45,557 nucleotides of DNA from Saprospiraceae bacterium (GTDB lineage Bacteria > Bacteroidota > Bacteroidia > Chitinophagales > Saprospiraceae): the NCBI GenBank assembly GCA_020630955.1, contig JAHDIE010000031.1, positions 1-45,557 on the forward strand, written 5' to 3'. The position numbers and the translations under genes are program-made. The notes beneath the pieces were generated by a model. The model was not told where the DNA came from, made no database searches, and saw only the letters and a list, made by a program, of their open reading frames with translations. Of the stretch, positions 1 to 7,418 are shown piece after piece. How positions within the stretch are numbered: position 1 is the first letter of the stretch; each line of letters begins with the position of its first letter.

Positions 1-63
1 GAATCAGAGGTTAATATAGAAATTCAATAGATAATAATATTTTATATATATAATTTCTATTTA

Positions 64-96
64 TTTGTATTTTTATAATCAAGCTTAATAATTTTT
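64..96 (+). promoter_or_regulatory. Putative mscL promoter
   Basis: A TTTG (64-67) is followed after 21 bases by TAATTTTT (89-96). This resembles the Bacteroidota primary-sigma pattern TTTG-N19-21-TAnnTTTG, with one mismatch in the -7 box, and lies 19 bases before the mscL ATG. The whole region is AT-rich, so a chance match is quite possible. Confidence 0.3.
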
Positions 97-115
97 TAAA
101 ACAAAACAGATTAAC

Positions 116-499
116 ATGTGGAAAGAATTTAAAGAGTTCATCTTTACGGGTAATGTAATTGATTTTGCCATTGCAGTAATTCTTGCAGGGGCAGTTGGAC
201 TAGTTGTAAACGGTTTCGTAAACGATATTGTCATGCCAGTAGTAGGATACTTTGCTGGTGGAATTGACTTTGCAGACAGAGTAATCCAGTTAGGAGATGC
301 CGTAGATGCAGATGGCAACCCTGCAAATGTAATTAGATATGGTAAGTGGATCAATACGATCATCAACTTATTGATTGTAGGTTGGGTATTATTTATGTTA
401 GGAAAAGCGAAGATCAGATTTATGGGAGCTGCACCAGATCCAGCACCAACTGCAGATCAAACTTTGCTTACTGAAATTAGAGATGCTCTAAGAAAGTAA
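116..499 (+). CDS. mscL: Large-conductance mechanosensitive channel MscL
   Basis: Inner-membrane homopentameric channel that opens under membrane tension during osmotic downshock and releases small solutes. At 127 residues it has the usual family length. The N-terminal amphipathic segment (WKEFKEFIFTGNVIDFAIAV) matches the MscL opening, where family members read KEFKEF...GNVVDLAVGV. TM1 runs about 15-45 and contains the glycine/alanine-rich pore stretch ending DIVMPVVG. A periplasmic loop follows (about 46-78), then TM2 (about 80-100) and a short cytoplasmic helix (TLLTEIRDAL). The gene stands alone, is followed by a strong intrinsic terminator, and converges with aroA. The ATG at 116 is the only sensible start. 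Identity is secure. Confidence 0.96.
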   Translation: MWKEFKEFIFTGNVIDFAIAVILAGAVGLVVNGFVNDIVMPVVGYFAGGIDFADRVIQLGDAVDADGNPANVIRYGKWINTIINLLIVGWVLFMLGKAKIRFMGAAPDPAPTADQTLLTEIRDALRK

Positions 500-523
500 T
501 CATTAAAAATAGAAATATTATGA

Positions 524-550
524 GCCATTGCTTTTTGCAATGGCTTTTTT
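524..550 (+). terminator. Intrinsic terminator after mscL
   Basis: A perfect 8-bp stem, GCCATTGC (524-531) and GCAATGGC (537-544), encloses a TTTTT loop and is followed by six T residues (545-550). It lies 24 bases after the mscL stop and is oriented for mscL. On the minus strand the stem is not followed by a T run, so it is probably not a terminator for aroA. Confidence 0.9.
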
Positions 551-629
551 AATTCTCGGAATTGCACCTAACTATTTTTTAAATAAAATTTCCTTTAGAT
601 GGAGCAGTAATATTATTTCTACAAGTAAA

Positions 630-1895
630 TTAAATTGTTTGAGAGATATTAAACCCCAGACTTTTTAAAACATCCCAATATTTTGGAAAAGATTTTATTA
701 CTACTGCAGGGTTCTCAATAATAATATTACTTTTTGTAGCAAACGATGCAAAGGCTAAGGCCATTCTATGATCTTGATAGGTTTTGAAAGCAGAACTCGG
801 GTTTTGGTATTTACCTTCAATGATATATTGATCTTCATGTTCATCTCCACTTAATTTTGACGGAATTTTTGACATAAAAACATTGACTTTTGCCAATTCA
901 TCTTGCAATGCTTTTACTCTATCTGTTTCTTTTATAAAGAGTGTTTGGAGTCCTGAGAATAAGCCAGTAATATTTTTTGCTGCACAAATACAAGCAACGG
1001 ACTGTGCAAGATCTGGTTGTCTTATAAAATTATATTCAAAAACGGGTTGATGATCTGTGTTGTGACTTATGACTAAATTCCCATTTAACCACTCAGAATT
1101 AACACCTAGGCCAGTTGCAAAGTTCTGAATTTCTGAATCACCTTGCAAGCTTTCCTGAAACAATCCTTCTATTTCGATTTCGGAGCCTTCATTAAGTGCT
1201 ACTAAATTATAAAGATAACTTGCAGAAGACCAATCTGCTTCAACGGTAAATTCTTTAGCTTTGTAATCTTGCGGGTTAATCAAAATGGTGTTTTCTTGCC
1301 ACTTGTATTTAATGCCAAAGTACTCCATCATTTTTAAGGTCATCTCAACATATGGCACAGAAACCAAATCCCCTAAAATATTTATTGTTAGTCCTTGTGA
1401 AAGTGTAGGAGCAATTAGGAGCAGAGCAGTAATAAACTGACTACTCATAGAACCGTCAATATTTACTTTGTTTTTCCATTCAGCTTTTGGAGAATCGATT
1501 TTTAATGGAGGATATCCTGGATTTTCAAGGTAAGAAATATTAGCACCCAAATCATTGAGTGCATTGACCAATGGTGCTATCGGTCTTTGTTTCATCCTGG
1601 CACTTCCAGTTAGAATTTGTGTTCCTTCTTTTGTGGCAAGATAAGCAGTCATAAATCGGAAACAAGTACCAGCATGTCCTGTATTTAAATCCCCCTCTTT
1701 TTGTTGTAGTAATTTTTGTAAGGTTGATGTATCTTTGCTATCGGAGAGCTCCAGAATTTCAAAACTCTCCTTACAAAGCGCTTGAATAATTAAGGCTCTA
1801 TTCGCAATCGATTTAGAACCTCCTAATTTTACCTTAGCATTTATTGCTTGAGACATTGCCTCAATGCTAATTTGATTTTCAGTTGGTTTTGTCAA
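630..1895 (-). CDS. aroA: 3-phosphoshikimate 1-carboxyvinyltransferase (EPSP synthase)
   Basis: Shikimate-pathway enzyme joining shikimate-3-phosphate and PEP to give EPSP; cytoplasmic. The 421 residues match the family. Visible motifs are GSKSIANRAL (26-35, substrate/PEP site), HAGTCFRFMTA (74-84), DGSMSSQF (147-154), QPDLAQS (293-299, containing the equivalent of catalytic Asp313 of E. coli), KETDRVKAL (322-330, Glu341 equivalent) and DHRMALAFA (375-383). In the HAGT loop, the position corresponding to Pro101 of the E. coli enzyme is Phe81 and Ala98 is Cys78, while the glycine equivalent to Gly96 is kept. The gene starts 14 bases after the stop of the upstream OmpA lipoprotein gene, so the two are probably cotranscribed. 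The start is ATG at 1895. Confidence 0.96.
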   Translation of the reverse strand: MTKPTENQISIEAMSQAINAKVKLGGSKSIANRALIIQALCKESFEILELSDSKDTSTLQKLLQQKEGDLNTGHAGTCFRFMTAYLATKEGTQILTGSARMKQRPIAPLVNALNDLGANISYLENPGYPPLKIDSPKAEWKNKVNIDGSMSSQFITALLLIAPTLSQGLTINILGDLVSVPYVEMTLKMMEYFGIKYKWQENTILINPQDYKAKEFTVEADWSSASYLYNLVALNEGSEIEIEGLFQESLQGDSEIQNFATGLGVNSEWLNGNLVISHNTDHQPVFEYNFIRQPDLAQSVACICAAKNITGLFSGLQTLFIKETDRVKALQDELAKVNVFMSKIPSKLSGDEHEDQYIIEGKYQNPSSAFKTYQDHRMALAFASFATKSNIIIENPAVVIKSFPKYWDVLKSLGFNISQTI

Positions 1896-1909
1896 TATTA
1901 TTTTTGCTT

Positions 1910-2713
1910 CTAAGGGTTAGTTTGTTTTCTGTTTTTGTAAACTTTGTAGATCTTACCAATATTTGGAACGATGATAAACTCCGTTCTTCTATTGGCTTCT
2001 TGAGCCTCAGGGTCATTTTCATCATTAGCAACTTTTGGCATATATTCTCCTCTACCAGAAGCGATTAATTGTTTAGGATTTACTCCAAGTTCGACCAATT
2101 TTCTAACTATCTGAGTTGCTCTAGAAACAGAGAGATCCCAATTGTCTCTATATTTATCACTTTTTGTTGGCCTGCTATCGGTATGACCTTCTATGACCAT
2201 TGTGACAGCTGGGTTTTCGAGAAGCATGTCGGCTATTTTTCTTAAGGTTTCGGTGTCGTCTGCACTGACTGAGTCTGAACCAGAACTAAATCCAGGGACT
2301 TCATCTAGATCAAGGTAGAGAAAGTTTTCGAGTTCTTTAATTCTTTCATTACTTGTGGTCATAGCTTCTTCCACTCCTGTAAATGCGGCATCCATTTCAT
2401 TCCAAAGTTGAGCAATTTGATACTGCTTTTCTTTTAGATTAAACTCTACTTCTTTTACTTTTTCTTCAGTATCGGTTAGTTGAGTTTCAAGATTTACCAA
2501 ATTTTCATTTAAGCTTTCTTTGTCCTGAGTGAGTTCTTGATTTTGCTCTTGCAAATCTGTTATCTGACTTTGAAGATCAATTCGCATTTTTTCTATATTC
2601 ATGGCCAATTCATCTTTTTCATTTTGGAGCGCCATAAAGTTCTTCTTTGAAACGCATGAACTTAAACATATGATGGCCAGAAGCAGGAAGCCAATTTTTG
2701 GAGCACTTTTCAT
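1910..2713 (-). CDS. OmpA-family lipoprotein with coiled coil
   Basis: Predicted outer-membrane lipoprotein that attaches to peptidoglycan. A signal peptide ends in a lipobox LSSC with Cys20 as the lipidated residue. Residues about 24-130 form a long heptad-rich coiled coil rich in Gln/Glu/Leu. The C-terminal half (about 150-255) is an OmpA/MotB domain, with EGHTDSRPT, the helix DLSVSRATQIVRKL and the NRRTEF motif that lines the diaminopimelate-binding pocket. At 267 residues it resembles Bacteroidota coiled-coil OmpA proteins, between Pal and MotB in build but without MotB's transmembrane helix. It is the first gene of a probable two-gene operon with aroA, though no functional link is evident. 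Its precise partner is unknown. Confidence 0.9.
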   Translation of the reverse strand: MKSAPKIGFLLLAIICLSSCVSKKNFMALQNEKDELAMNIEKMRIDLQSQITDLQEQNQELTQDKESLNENLVNLETQLTDTEEKVKEVEFNLKEKQYQIAQLWNEMDAAFTGVEEAMTTSNERIKELENFLYLDLDEVPGFSSGSDSVSADDTETLRKIADMLLENPAVTMVIEGHTDSRPTKSDKYRDNWDLSVSRATQIVRKLVELGVNPKQLIASGRGEYMPKVANDENDPEAQEANRRTEFIIVPNIGKIYKVYKNRKQTNP

Positions 2714-2845
2714 CGGGTTGTGTTTTCTAAAGTGAATAACGAATTTAAGCTTCTTTTTTCAAAGAAACCTAAGGGTTTTTACTGATGGAGCCTTTTCGAA
2801 TAGAATTGATATTATTTATAACGATCTATTTTTCAAAATCGTCCT

Positions 2846-3910
2846 TCAATCTTCAATTTTTAAAGGACCTTGTCCAACCTTATCTTTGATAATGCTATTG
2901 TTTTCTGTAAGCGGTAAAAGCTGATCTTGAATAAAAATCTCAATTTTAGATGAATATTCTGAAGGGTATAATAAATGAATATTTGGTCCTGCATCCAAAG
3001 TAAAACAGACAGGCACACTACTTTCTTTTCGATAAGCTCTAATAAGATTGATCATGTGCAACGTGTTGGGTTCCATTAAAATGTAAGAAGGGTCTGAACA
3101 CATCATTTGAGCATGCAAGGTCAAAGCTTCTCTTTCTACAATCTTTATAAAATTTCCAAGATCACCAGTTTTCAATGCCTGAAGTAATGTTAGCAAGTTT
3201 TTATTGGCGCTTTTGTAACGACTTTCTGCATATGGGTTTGAGTCCATTAGAGCATGTCCTGCAGTTGATGATACAGATTTTTCCGACTTACTCACAATCA
3301 ATATATCATCATGGTAGGTCTTGAATATTTCTGCTACTTCATCGCCATATGGAATTGCATAGTCGTTGCTACTCGTTTTTATTTCTGGATGTTTTCCCCA
3401 AAGCGCAAGTTCTGGATATATAGATCTGGATGCACTGCCGCTTCCTAGTCTTGAAACAAAAGATGCTTTTTGATAATAATCTTTAAGTGATGAATCTACT
3501 ATTTCATGTATGCTGCAAAGGCAAAGTGATAATGCTGACATAGCAGAAGCCGAGGAAGCAATTCCAGTCGAGTGTGGAAAAGTATTTTCGCTTTGGATGT
3601 CAAATTTTATTTGTCTTACCCAAGGGAAAATATCCTCAATAGAAAGTATAAATTTTGAAATCTTATTTGCGAAAGCATCATTTTGCTTCCCTTCAAACCT
3701 GAAATCTAATTGTATTTCCTCTTGTTTTTTAGACAACACTTCATATTTACATGAAGTGATCGATTTTGCATTTTGAAGTGTAAAACTTATTGAGGCATTC
3801 TTTGGTAACTGCCTTCCGTATTTACCCCAATATTTTACCAATGCGATATTTGAGGGACTTTCAAATTTTATGTTGCCAGTTTTGCCAACTATAGCTGGAT
3901 TGATTGCCAA
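2846..3910 (-). CDS. mvaD: Diphosphomevalonate decarboxylase
   Basis: Mevalonate-pathway enzyme converting mevalonate-5-diphosphate, ATP and water to isopentenyl diphosphate, CO2, ADP and phosphate. It is a GHMP-superfamily protein of 354 residues. Visible motifs are the substrate-binding opening SNIALVKYWGKYG (20-32), the GHMP phosphate loop STGIASSASAMSAL (114-127), RLGSGSASRS (154-163) and the catalytic-aspartate motif TLDAGPNIH (304-312, Asp306). The presence of this gene implies isoprenoid synthesis by the mevalonate route, found in some Bacteroidota but not most bacteria. It lies 3 bases downstream of the DUF4294 gene and is probably cotranscribed with it. No other mevalonate-pathway gene is in the window. 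Confidence 0.95.
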   Translation of the reverse strand: MAINPAIVGKTGNIKFESPSNIALVKYWGKYGRQLPKNASISFTLQNAKSITSCKYEVLSKKQEEIQLDFRFEGKQNDAFANKISKFILSIEDIFPWVRQIKFDIQSENTFPHSTGIASSASAMSALSLCLCSIHEIVDSSLKDYYQKASFVSRLGSGSASRSIYPELALWGKHPEIKTSSNDYAIPYGDEVAEIFKTYHDDILIVSKSEKSVSSTAGHALMDSNPYAESRYKSANKNLLTLLQALKTGDLGNFIKIVEREALTLHAQMMCSDPSYILMEPNTLHMINLIRAYRKESSVPVCFTLDAGPNIHLLYPSEYSSKIEIFIQDQLLPLTENNSIIKDKVGQGPLKIED

Positions 3911-3913
3911 GAA

Positions 3914-4594
3914 TTAATTTTTTAGTTTATCCTGTTCGATTCTGTAAGATATGTCAAAATCCTGAAGAACAGCATCAAGAATTTCATAATCTCCAATATT
4001 GTATCCTTCTTTCAGATCATAACTATATAATTTTGCAAAATTATGCCAATAAAATGCTGTAAAGCTTCCTCTTAATCCTGCAATCAAATCAAACATATTT
4101 TTATCCAATTCACGTTCGATCATTTTGATCATAATTTTTCCTTGTAATTTGGTCATTTTAGTCAATGGCCCCTCAAACTCGGTTCGCAATTCCTCTTCAA
4201 GTTTCTTAATAGCCTTTTTCCTTTTTCTTTTAGAAAGATTTTGAGTGGCATATTCGGTTTCCCTAAAAATTCTAATTGCTTCTTTGGCATAGGGATATAC
4301 GATCGCCGCATAATGCTTGAAACGCATGTATTTTCTGTAATCAGCATCATCTTTAAAAGATCTTAAAGATGTAATGCTAACATCTCCCAAATCAGCCATA
4401 TATAAAGTATCTCCAGTTTCTGTAACCATAGCAGTGACGATCTGACCTTGAATTTCTGTTTTAAACATATTCAGGTCATTGTCTGAACTATTGATAACCG
4501 TGTCTTTTACAGCAATATTTCCTCCTTCAATTGGGCCTTGGGCTAAAATTATTGAAGAAAATAGTGTTATTATTAATATTGTTGTTAATCTCAT
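3914..4594 (-). CDS. DUF4294 family secreted protein
   Basis: Uncharacterised Bacteroidota family. A signal peptide (about residues 1-19, ending LAQ) precedes 207 residues. The middle contains the DUF4294 hallmark: a short TLYMADLGDV-like strand, an Arg/Lys-rich RFKHYAAIVYPYAKEAIRIF helix and a basic SKRKRKKAIKKLE stretch. The C-terminal half has KMTKLQGKIMIKMIERELD, then an aromatic segment (FTAFYWHNFAKLYSYDLKEG). The family is recognised by its IVYPYA motif after a YRKYMRFK helix. It is probably periplasmic, with unknown biochemical function. It is first in a tight operon with mvaD (3-base gap), and a TAACTTTG box lies 37 bases upstream. Confidence 0.82.
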   Translation of the reverse strand: MRLTTILIITLFSSIILAQGPIEGGNIAVKDTVINSSDNDLNMFKTEIQGQIVTAMVTETGDTLYMADLGDVSITSLRSFKDDADYRKYMRFKHYAAIVYPYAKEAIRIFRETEYATQNLSKRKRKKAIKKLEEELRTEFEGPLTKMTKLQGKIMIKMIERELDKNMFDLIAGLRGSFTAFYWHNFAKLYSYDLKEGYNIGDYEILDAVLQDFDISYRIEQDKLKN

Positions 4595-4631
4595 ATCGAT
4601 CCCTTTTAATTCTTAACGCAATATTGAAAAT

Positions 4632-4639
4632 CAAAGTTA
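4632..4639 (-). promoter_or_regulatory. Putative -7 promoter box for DUF4294-mvaD
   Basis: On the minus strand the sequence reads TAACTTTG, an exact match to the Bacteroidota -7 consensus TAnnTTTG, 37 bases before the DUF4294 start codon. No clear TTTG lies at the expected 19-21 base spacing upstream, only ATTG after about 14 bases, so support is partial. Confidence 0.4.
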
Positions 4640-4695
4640 CAGCTATAATGTTGCAATTTTCTTAATGTTTGGCTTTTCGAACATCTTATTTGGAT

Positions 4696-4703
4696 TACCT
4701 TTG
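4696..4703 (+). promoter_or_regulatory. Putative -7 box immediately before the PAP2-like gene
   Basis: TACCTTTG matches TAnnTTTG exactly and ends 8 bases before the ATG at 4712. If used, transcription would start nearly at the start codon, giving a leaderless or almost leaderless mRNA. No well-spaced -33 TTTG was found. Confidence 0.4.
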
Positions 4704-4711
4704 CCATTTCT

Positions 4712-5371
4712 ATGTTAAAAGTATTTGCAAATTTAGTTTCTATCATTTTTCATCCATTGTATATCTTAACCTATGCATATGGATTATTATTATTAGTGAA
4801 TCCATTTCAGTTTGCAAATTATACCAAAACTGAGCAAGGTATATTTTTCATTTCTATGGTAATGATAAGCGCTGTAATACCCATTATTGGTGTATTAATG
4901 ATGCGTTTTTTAGGCTTAATAAATGGGTTAGAAATGAAAAATAGACGAGATCGTATAGGTCCTTTTATTATCATTGGCATTTGTTACTTGTGGTTGACAG
5001 TTAATTTCATTAATTCTAACCAAATTTCAGACTTTCTTACCTCCTTTATGCTTGGAGCAACCATCTCATTGTTTGTTGGTTTTGTCATTAATGTTTTTGA
5101 GAAAATAAGTCTGCATACCATCGGAATGGGAGGCCTTCTTGCAGGATATATTATCCTGATCAATAAATATAGCTACGGTTCAATTTCATTCGTTTGGTCT
5201 GGCACGGAATACAACATTCATCTTATGCTAATTTTTGTTTTGCTTTTGCTTATTTCAGGATTGGTTGCCACTGCAAGATTAATATTAGGAGCACATATAC
5301 CGAGAGAAGTATATGGTGGTTTTTTAGTTGGACTTGTAGGTCAAGTTATTGCAATGAGAATAATATTCTAA
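4712..5371 (+). CDS. PAP2-like multi-pass membrane protein
   Basis: A hydrophobic 219-residue protein with about six membrane helices. It carries a degenerate form of the three-part PAP2 lipid phosphatase signature: KNRRDRIGP (76-84) for KxxxxxxRP, SLHTIGMGG (133-141) for PSGH, and ARLILGAHIPREV (188-200) for SRxxxxxHxxxD. His195 and Arg189 are kept, but the last Asp is Glu199 and the first Ser is Ala188. The motif order and spacing support the family. Whether it still hydrolyses lipid phosphates is uncertain. dapD begins 1 base after its stop, so the two share a transcript. The first ATG is used because a -7-like box sits just upstream. Confidence 0.7.
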   Translation: MLKVFANLVSIIFHPLYILTYAYGLLLLVNPFQFANYTKTEQGIFFISMVMISAVIPIIGVLMMRFLGLINGLEMKNRRDRIGPFIIIGICYLWLTVNFINSNQISDFLTSFMLGATISLFVGFVINVFEKISLHTIGMGGLLAGYIILINKYSYGSISFVWSGTEYNIHLMLIFVLLLLISGLVATARLILGAHIPREVYGGFLVGLVGQVIAMRIIF

Positions 5372-5372
5372 T

Positions 5373-6188
5373 ATGGAAGCATTAAAAAATAAAATTGAAT
5401 CTATTTGGAGCGATAGATCCCTCCTTGAACAAGAAGACTCAAAAGTAGCGATTAGAGAAGTTTTAGAACTTTTGGACAAAGGAAAAATTAGAGTTGCTGA
5501 ACCTGACGGAGATCATTGGATAGTCCACGAATGGATCAAGAAAGCAGTGTTAATGTATTTCCCCATTCAAGAGATGAAGACCATTGAGTGTGGTCCTTTG
5601 GAATTTCATGATAAAATTCCACTTAAAAAAGATTATAAGTCTCAAGGAGTGAGGGTGGTACCTCATGCGATAGCAAGACATGGAGCCTTTCTCGAAAAAG
5701 GGGTGATTATGATGCCAAGTTACGTTAATCTTGGTGCTTGGGTGGGATCTGGAACCATGGTAGATACCTGGGCAACTGTAGGATCTTGTGCACAGATAGG
5801 TCGCAATGTTCATCTTTCTGGAGGAGTTGGCATCGGTGGAGTATTAGAGCCCTTGCAAGCGACGCCGACCATCATTGAGGATAATTGTTTTATTGGATCA
5901 AGGTGTATTGTCGTTGAAGGTGTAATTGTGAGGCAAGAAGCTGTTCTAGGAGCAGGTGTGGTATTAACCAAAAGTACACATATCATCGATATAACTTCTG
6001 ATAATCCCATTACTTACAAAGGAGAAGTGCCAGCCAGATCGGTTGTGATTCCAGGTAGCTATGCTAAACAATTCCCAGCTGGGTCTTACAATGTAAATTG
6101 TGCGTTGATCATTGGCAAGAGAAAAGAAAGTACAGACAAGAAAACCTCATTAAATGATGCATTGAGAGACCACAGTGTATCTGTTTGA
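5373..6188 (+). CDS. dapD: Tetrahydrodipicolinate N-succinyltransferase
   Basis: Cytoplasmic enzyme of the succinylase branch of lysine/diaminopimelate synthesis, transferring succinyl from succinyl-CoA to tetrahydrodipicolinate. The 271 residues match the family. An N-terminal helical domain (about 1-100) is followed by a left-handed beta-helix with hexapeptide repeats and signature stretches MMPSYVNLGAWVGSGTMVDT and GGVGIGGVLEPLQATP, then the C-terminal NCALIIGKR segment. It directly follows the PAP2-like gene with 1 base between them. The product supplies diaminopimelate for both protein and peptidoglycan. Identity is secure. Confidence 0.97.
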   Translation: MEALKNKIESIWSDRSLLEQEDSKVAIREVLELLDKGKIRVAEPDGDHWIVHEWIKKAVLMYFPIQEMKTIECGPLEFHDKIPLKKDYKSQGVRVVPHAIARHGAFLEKGVIMMPSYVNLGAWVGSGTMVDTWATVGSCAQIGRNVHLSGGVGIGGVLEPLQATPTIIEDNCFIGSRCIVVEGVIVRQEAVLGAGVVLTKSTHIIDITSDNPITYKGEVPARSVVIPGSYAKQFPAGSYNVNCALIIGKRKESTDKKTSLNDALRDHSVSV

Positions 6189-6231
6189 TAGTGTATTTTG
6201 ATTTATTATTTGTTTGCTCAAGGCAAATAGC

Positions 6232-6951
6232 ATGGCTTATAAGGACAACATATCAAGACTTTCAAGACTTACAGCAATCTTGCTTAAACTTCAATCCAAT
6301 TCTTCTGTAAGCATAGTTTCTTTATCCAATCATTTTGAAGTCAGTAAAAGAACAATTTATAGAGACTTTGATTCCTTATCGGCAGCGGGAGTTCCAATTG
6401 TTCAAAAAAACGGTGGCAACTATTCTCTTATGTCTGGGTATAATCTTCCACCGGTGATGTTTACGGAATCAGAAGCCAATGCGTTAATTGTTGGTCAAAA
6501 AATGATGGAGAAAACAAAAGATAAATCCCTCATTAAAGAATTTCAGAAAGCAGTAGATAAAGTTAAATCAGTTCTTCGCTCAAATGAAAAACAAAAAGCC
6601 GATTTCTTGGCCAAGAGAACCATTATAGGAAAAAATTGGAATGAAGAAACCACTAGTAATTATATCTCTGAGATTCAACAAGCCTTAACAAGCTTTGAAC
6701 TTTTGAAAATTGAATACAAAAAAGGAGGAGAAAAAAAATCCTCAGAAAGATATATTGAACCATTTGCCATATATCATAACACTTTAGAAAACTGGGTGCT
6801 TATAGCATGGTGTCGCTTGCGAAATGAGTTTCGAAATTTTCGAATAGATAGAATTCAAAGCCTATTAAAGACCAATGAAAAATTTAAACCACATCAAATT
6901 ACATTGGAAGAGTTGATAGAAATTCAATTGCAGAAATATTCTAAAGCATGA
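6232..6951 (+). CDS. HTH/WYL-domain transcriptional regulator
   Basis: YafY-type DNA-binding regulator. The N-terminal DeoR-like winged helix covers about residues 1-60 of the MAYKDN form, with the recognition helix in VSKRTIYRDFDSLSAAGVPI. A WYL sensor domain follows (about 130-210), including IEYKKGGEK, the YIEPFAIYHNTLENWVLIAW strand pair and FRNFRIDRI. WYL domains bind ligands or nucleic-acid ends and control partner operons. A TTG six codons upstream (6214) stays in frame, but the ATG at 6232 begins at the usual family N-terminus. The DUF6157 and BtrH-like genes follow on the same strand after a 56-base gap and are the likely targets by position only. Confidence 0.85.
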   Translation: MAYKDNISRLSRLTAILLKLQSNSSVSIVSLSNHFEVSKRTIYRDFDSLSAAGVPIVQKNGGNYSLMSGYNLPPVMFTESEANALIVGQKMMEKTKDKSLIKEFQKAVDKVKSVLRSNEKQKADFLAKRTIIGKNWNEETTSNYISEIQQALTSFELLKIEYKKGGEKKSSERYIEPFAIYHNTLENWVLIAWCRLRNEFRNFRIDRIQSLLKTNEKFKPHQITLEELIEIQLQKYSKA

Positions 6952-7007
6952 TGACAAAGGGTTGACAAAGAAGCATGCTATCTTTAAAATATAATAAATG
7001 ATTTGTC

Positions 7008-7418
7008 ATGCATTCAACCAATTATTACAATACCTTTATTGAAATCGCAGAGGATTGTAAACATGATTCTGGAGTTATACCTCCAATAAAAGACGAAAAG
7101 AAAACCATTGCAAACCTCCAATTTGAAATATTGTTTGAACATCCTTATAAGTATAGTTCAGATGAGGTGCTTTTTGCCGTTTTCGCAAGAAGAAAAGGTT
7201 TTCTCCAAGAGGAATTAGAAGAAGAAAAGAAACATTATTTCTCTAAAGGGCAGCCTTGTTTTCGTGCTTCTCCACTCTCAAAAAGTTATGGTTGGGGTGT
7301 TCATAGCAATTCTGATGGAAAGATTGCCATCTATGGTGTTGAAACGGATGAATACAAAAATTTGCTTGAGGATGAAAGTATTAAAAAAATTAAAGCCATG
7401 AGAAGTCGTAAAAAATGA
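7008..7418 (+). CDS. DUF6157 family protein
   Basis: Small cytoplasmic protein of 136 residues without signal peptide or membrane helix. It matches the DUF6157 pattern: an opening HSTNYYNTFIEIAEDC, then SGVIPPIKDEKKTIANLQFE, NPYKY-like HPYKYSSDEVLF, GQPCFRASPLSKSYGWGVHS and a final GKIAIYGVE. The PCxRASPL..YGWGxH block is the most constrained part and may form an active or binding site, though no activity is established. Its last four bases overlap the start of the BtrH-like gene (ATGA junction), indicating translational coupling. The WYL regulator is immediately upstream. Confidence 0.8.
   Translation: MHSTNYYNTFIEIAEDCKHDSGVIPPIKDEKKTIANLQFEILFEHPYKYSSDEVLFAVFARRKGFLQEELEEEKKHYFSKGQPCFRASPLSKSYGWGVHSNSDGKIAIYGVETDEYKNLLEDESIKKIKAMRSRKK

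Noticed and set aside
85-366. Minus-strand open frame of 93 codons opposite mscL
   Set aside because: Shadow of mscL; low-complexity Pro/Thr/Ser translation and no family features.
6962-6986. Possible promoter TTG ... TATCTTTA before the DUF6157 gene
   Set aside because: Only 14 bases separate the boxes and the -7 box has a mismatch; left out for lack of support.
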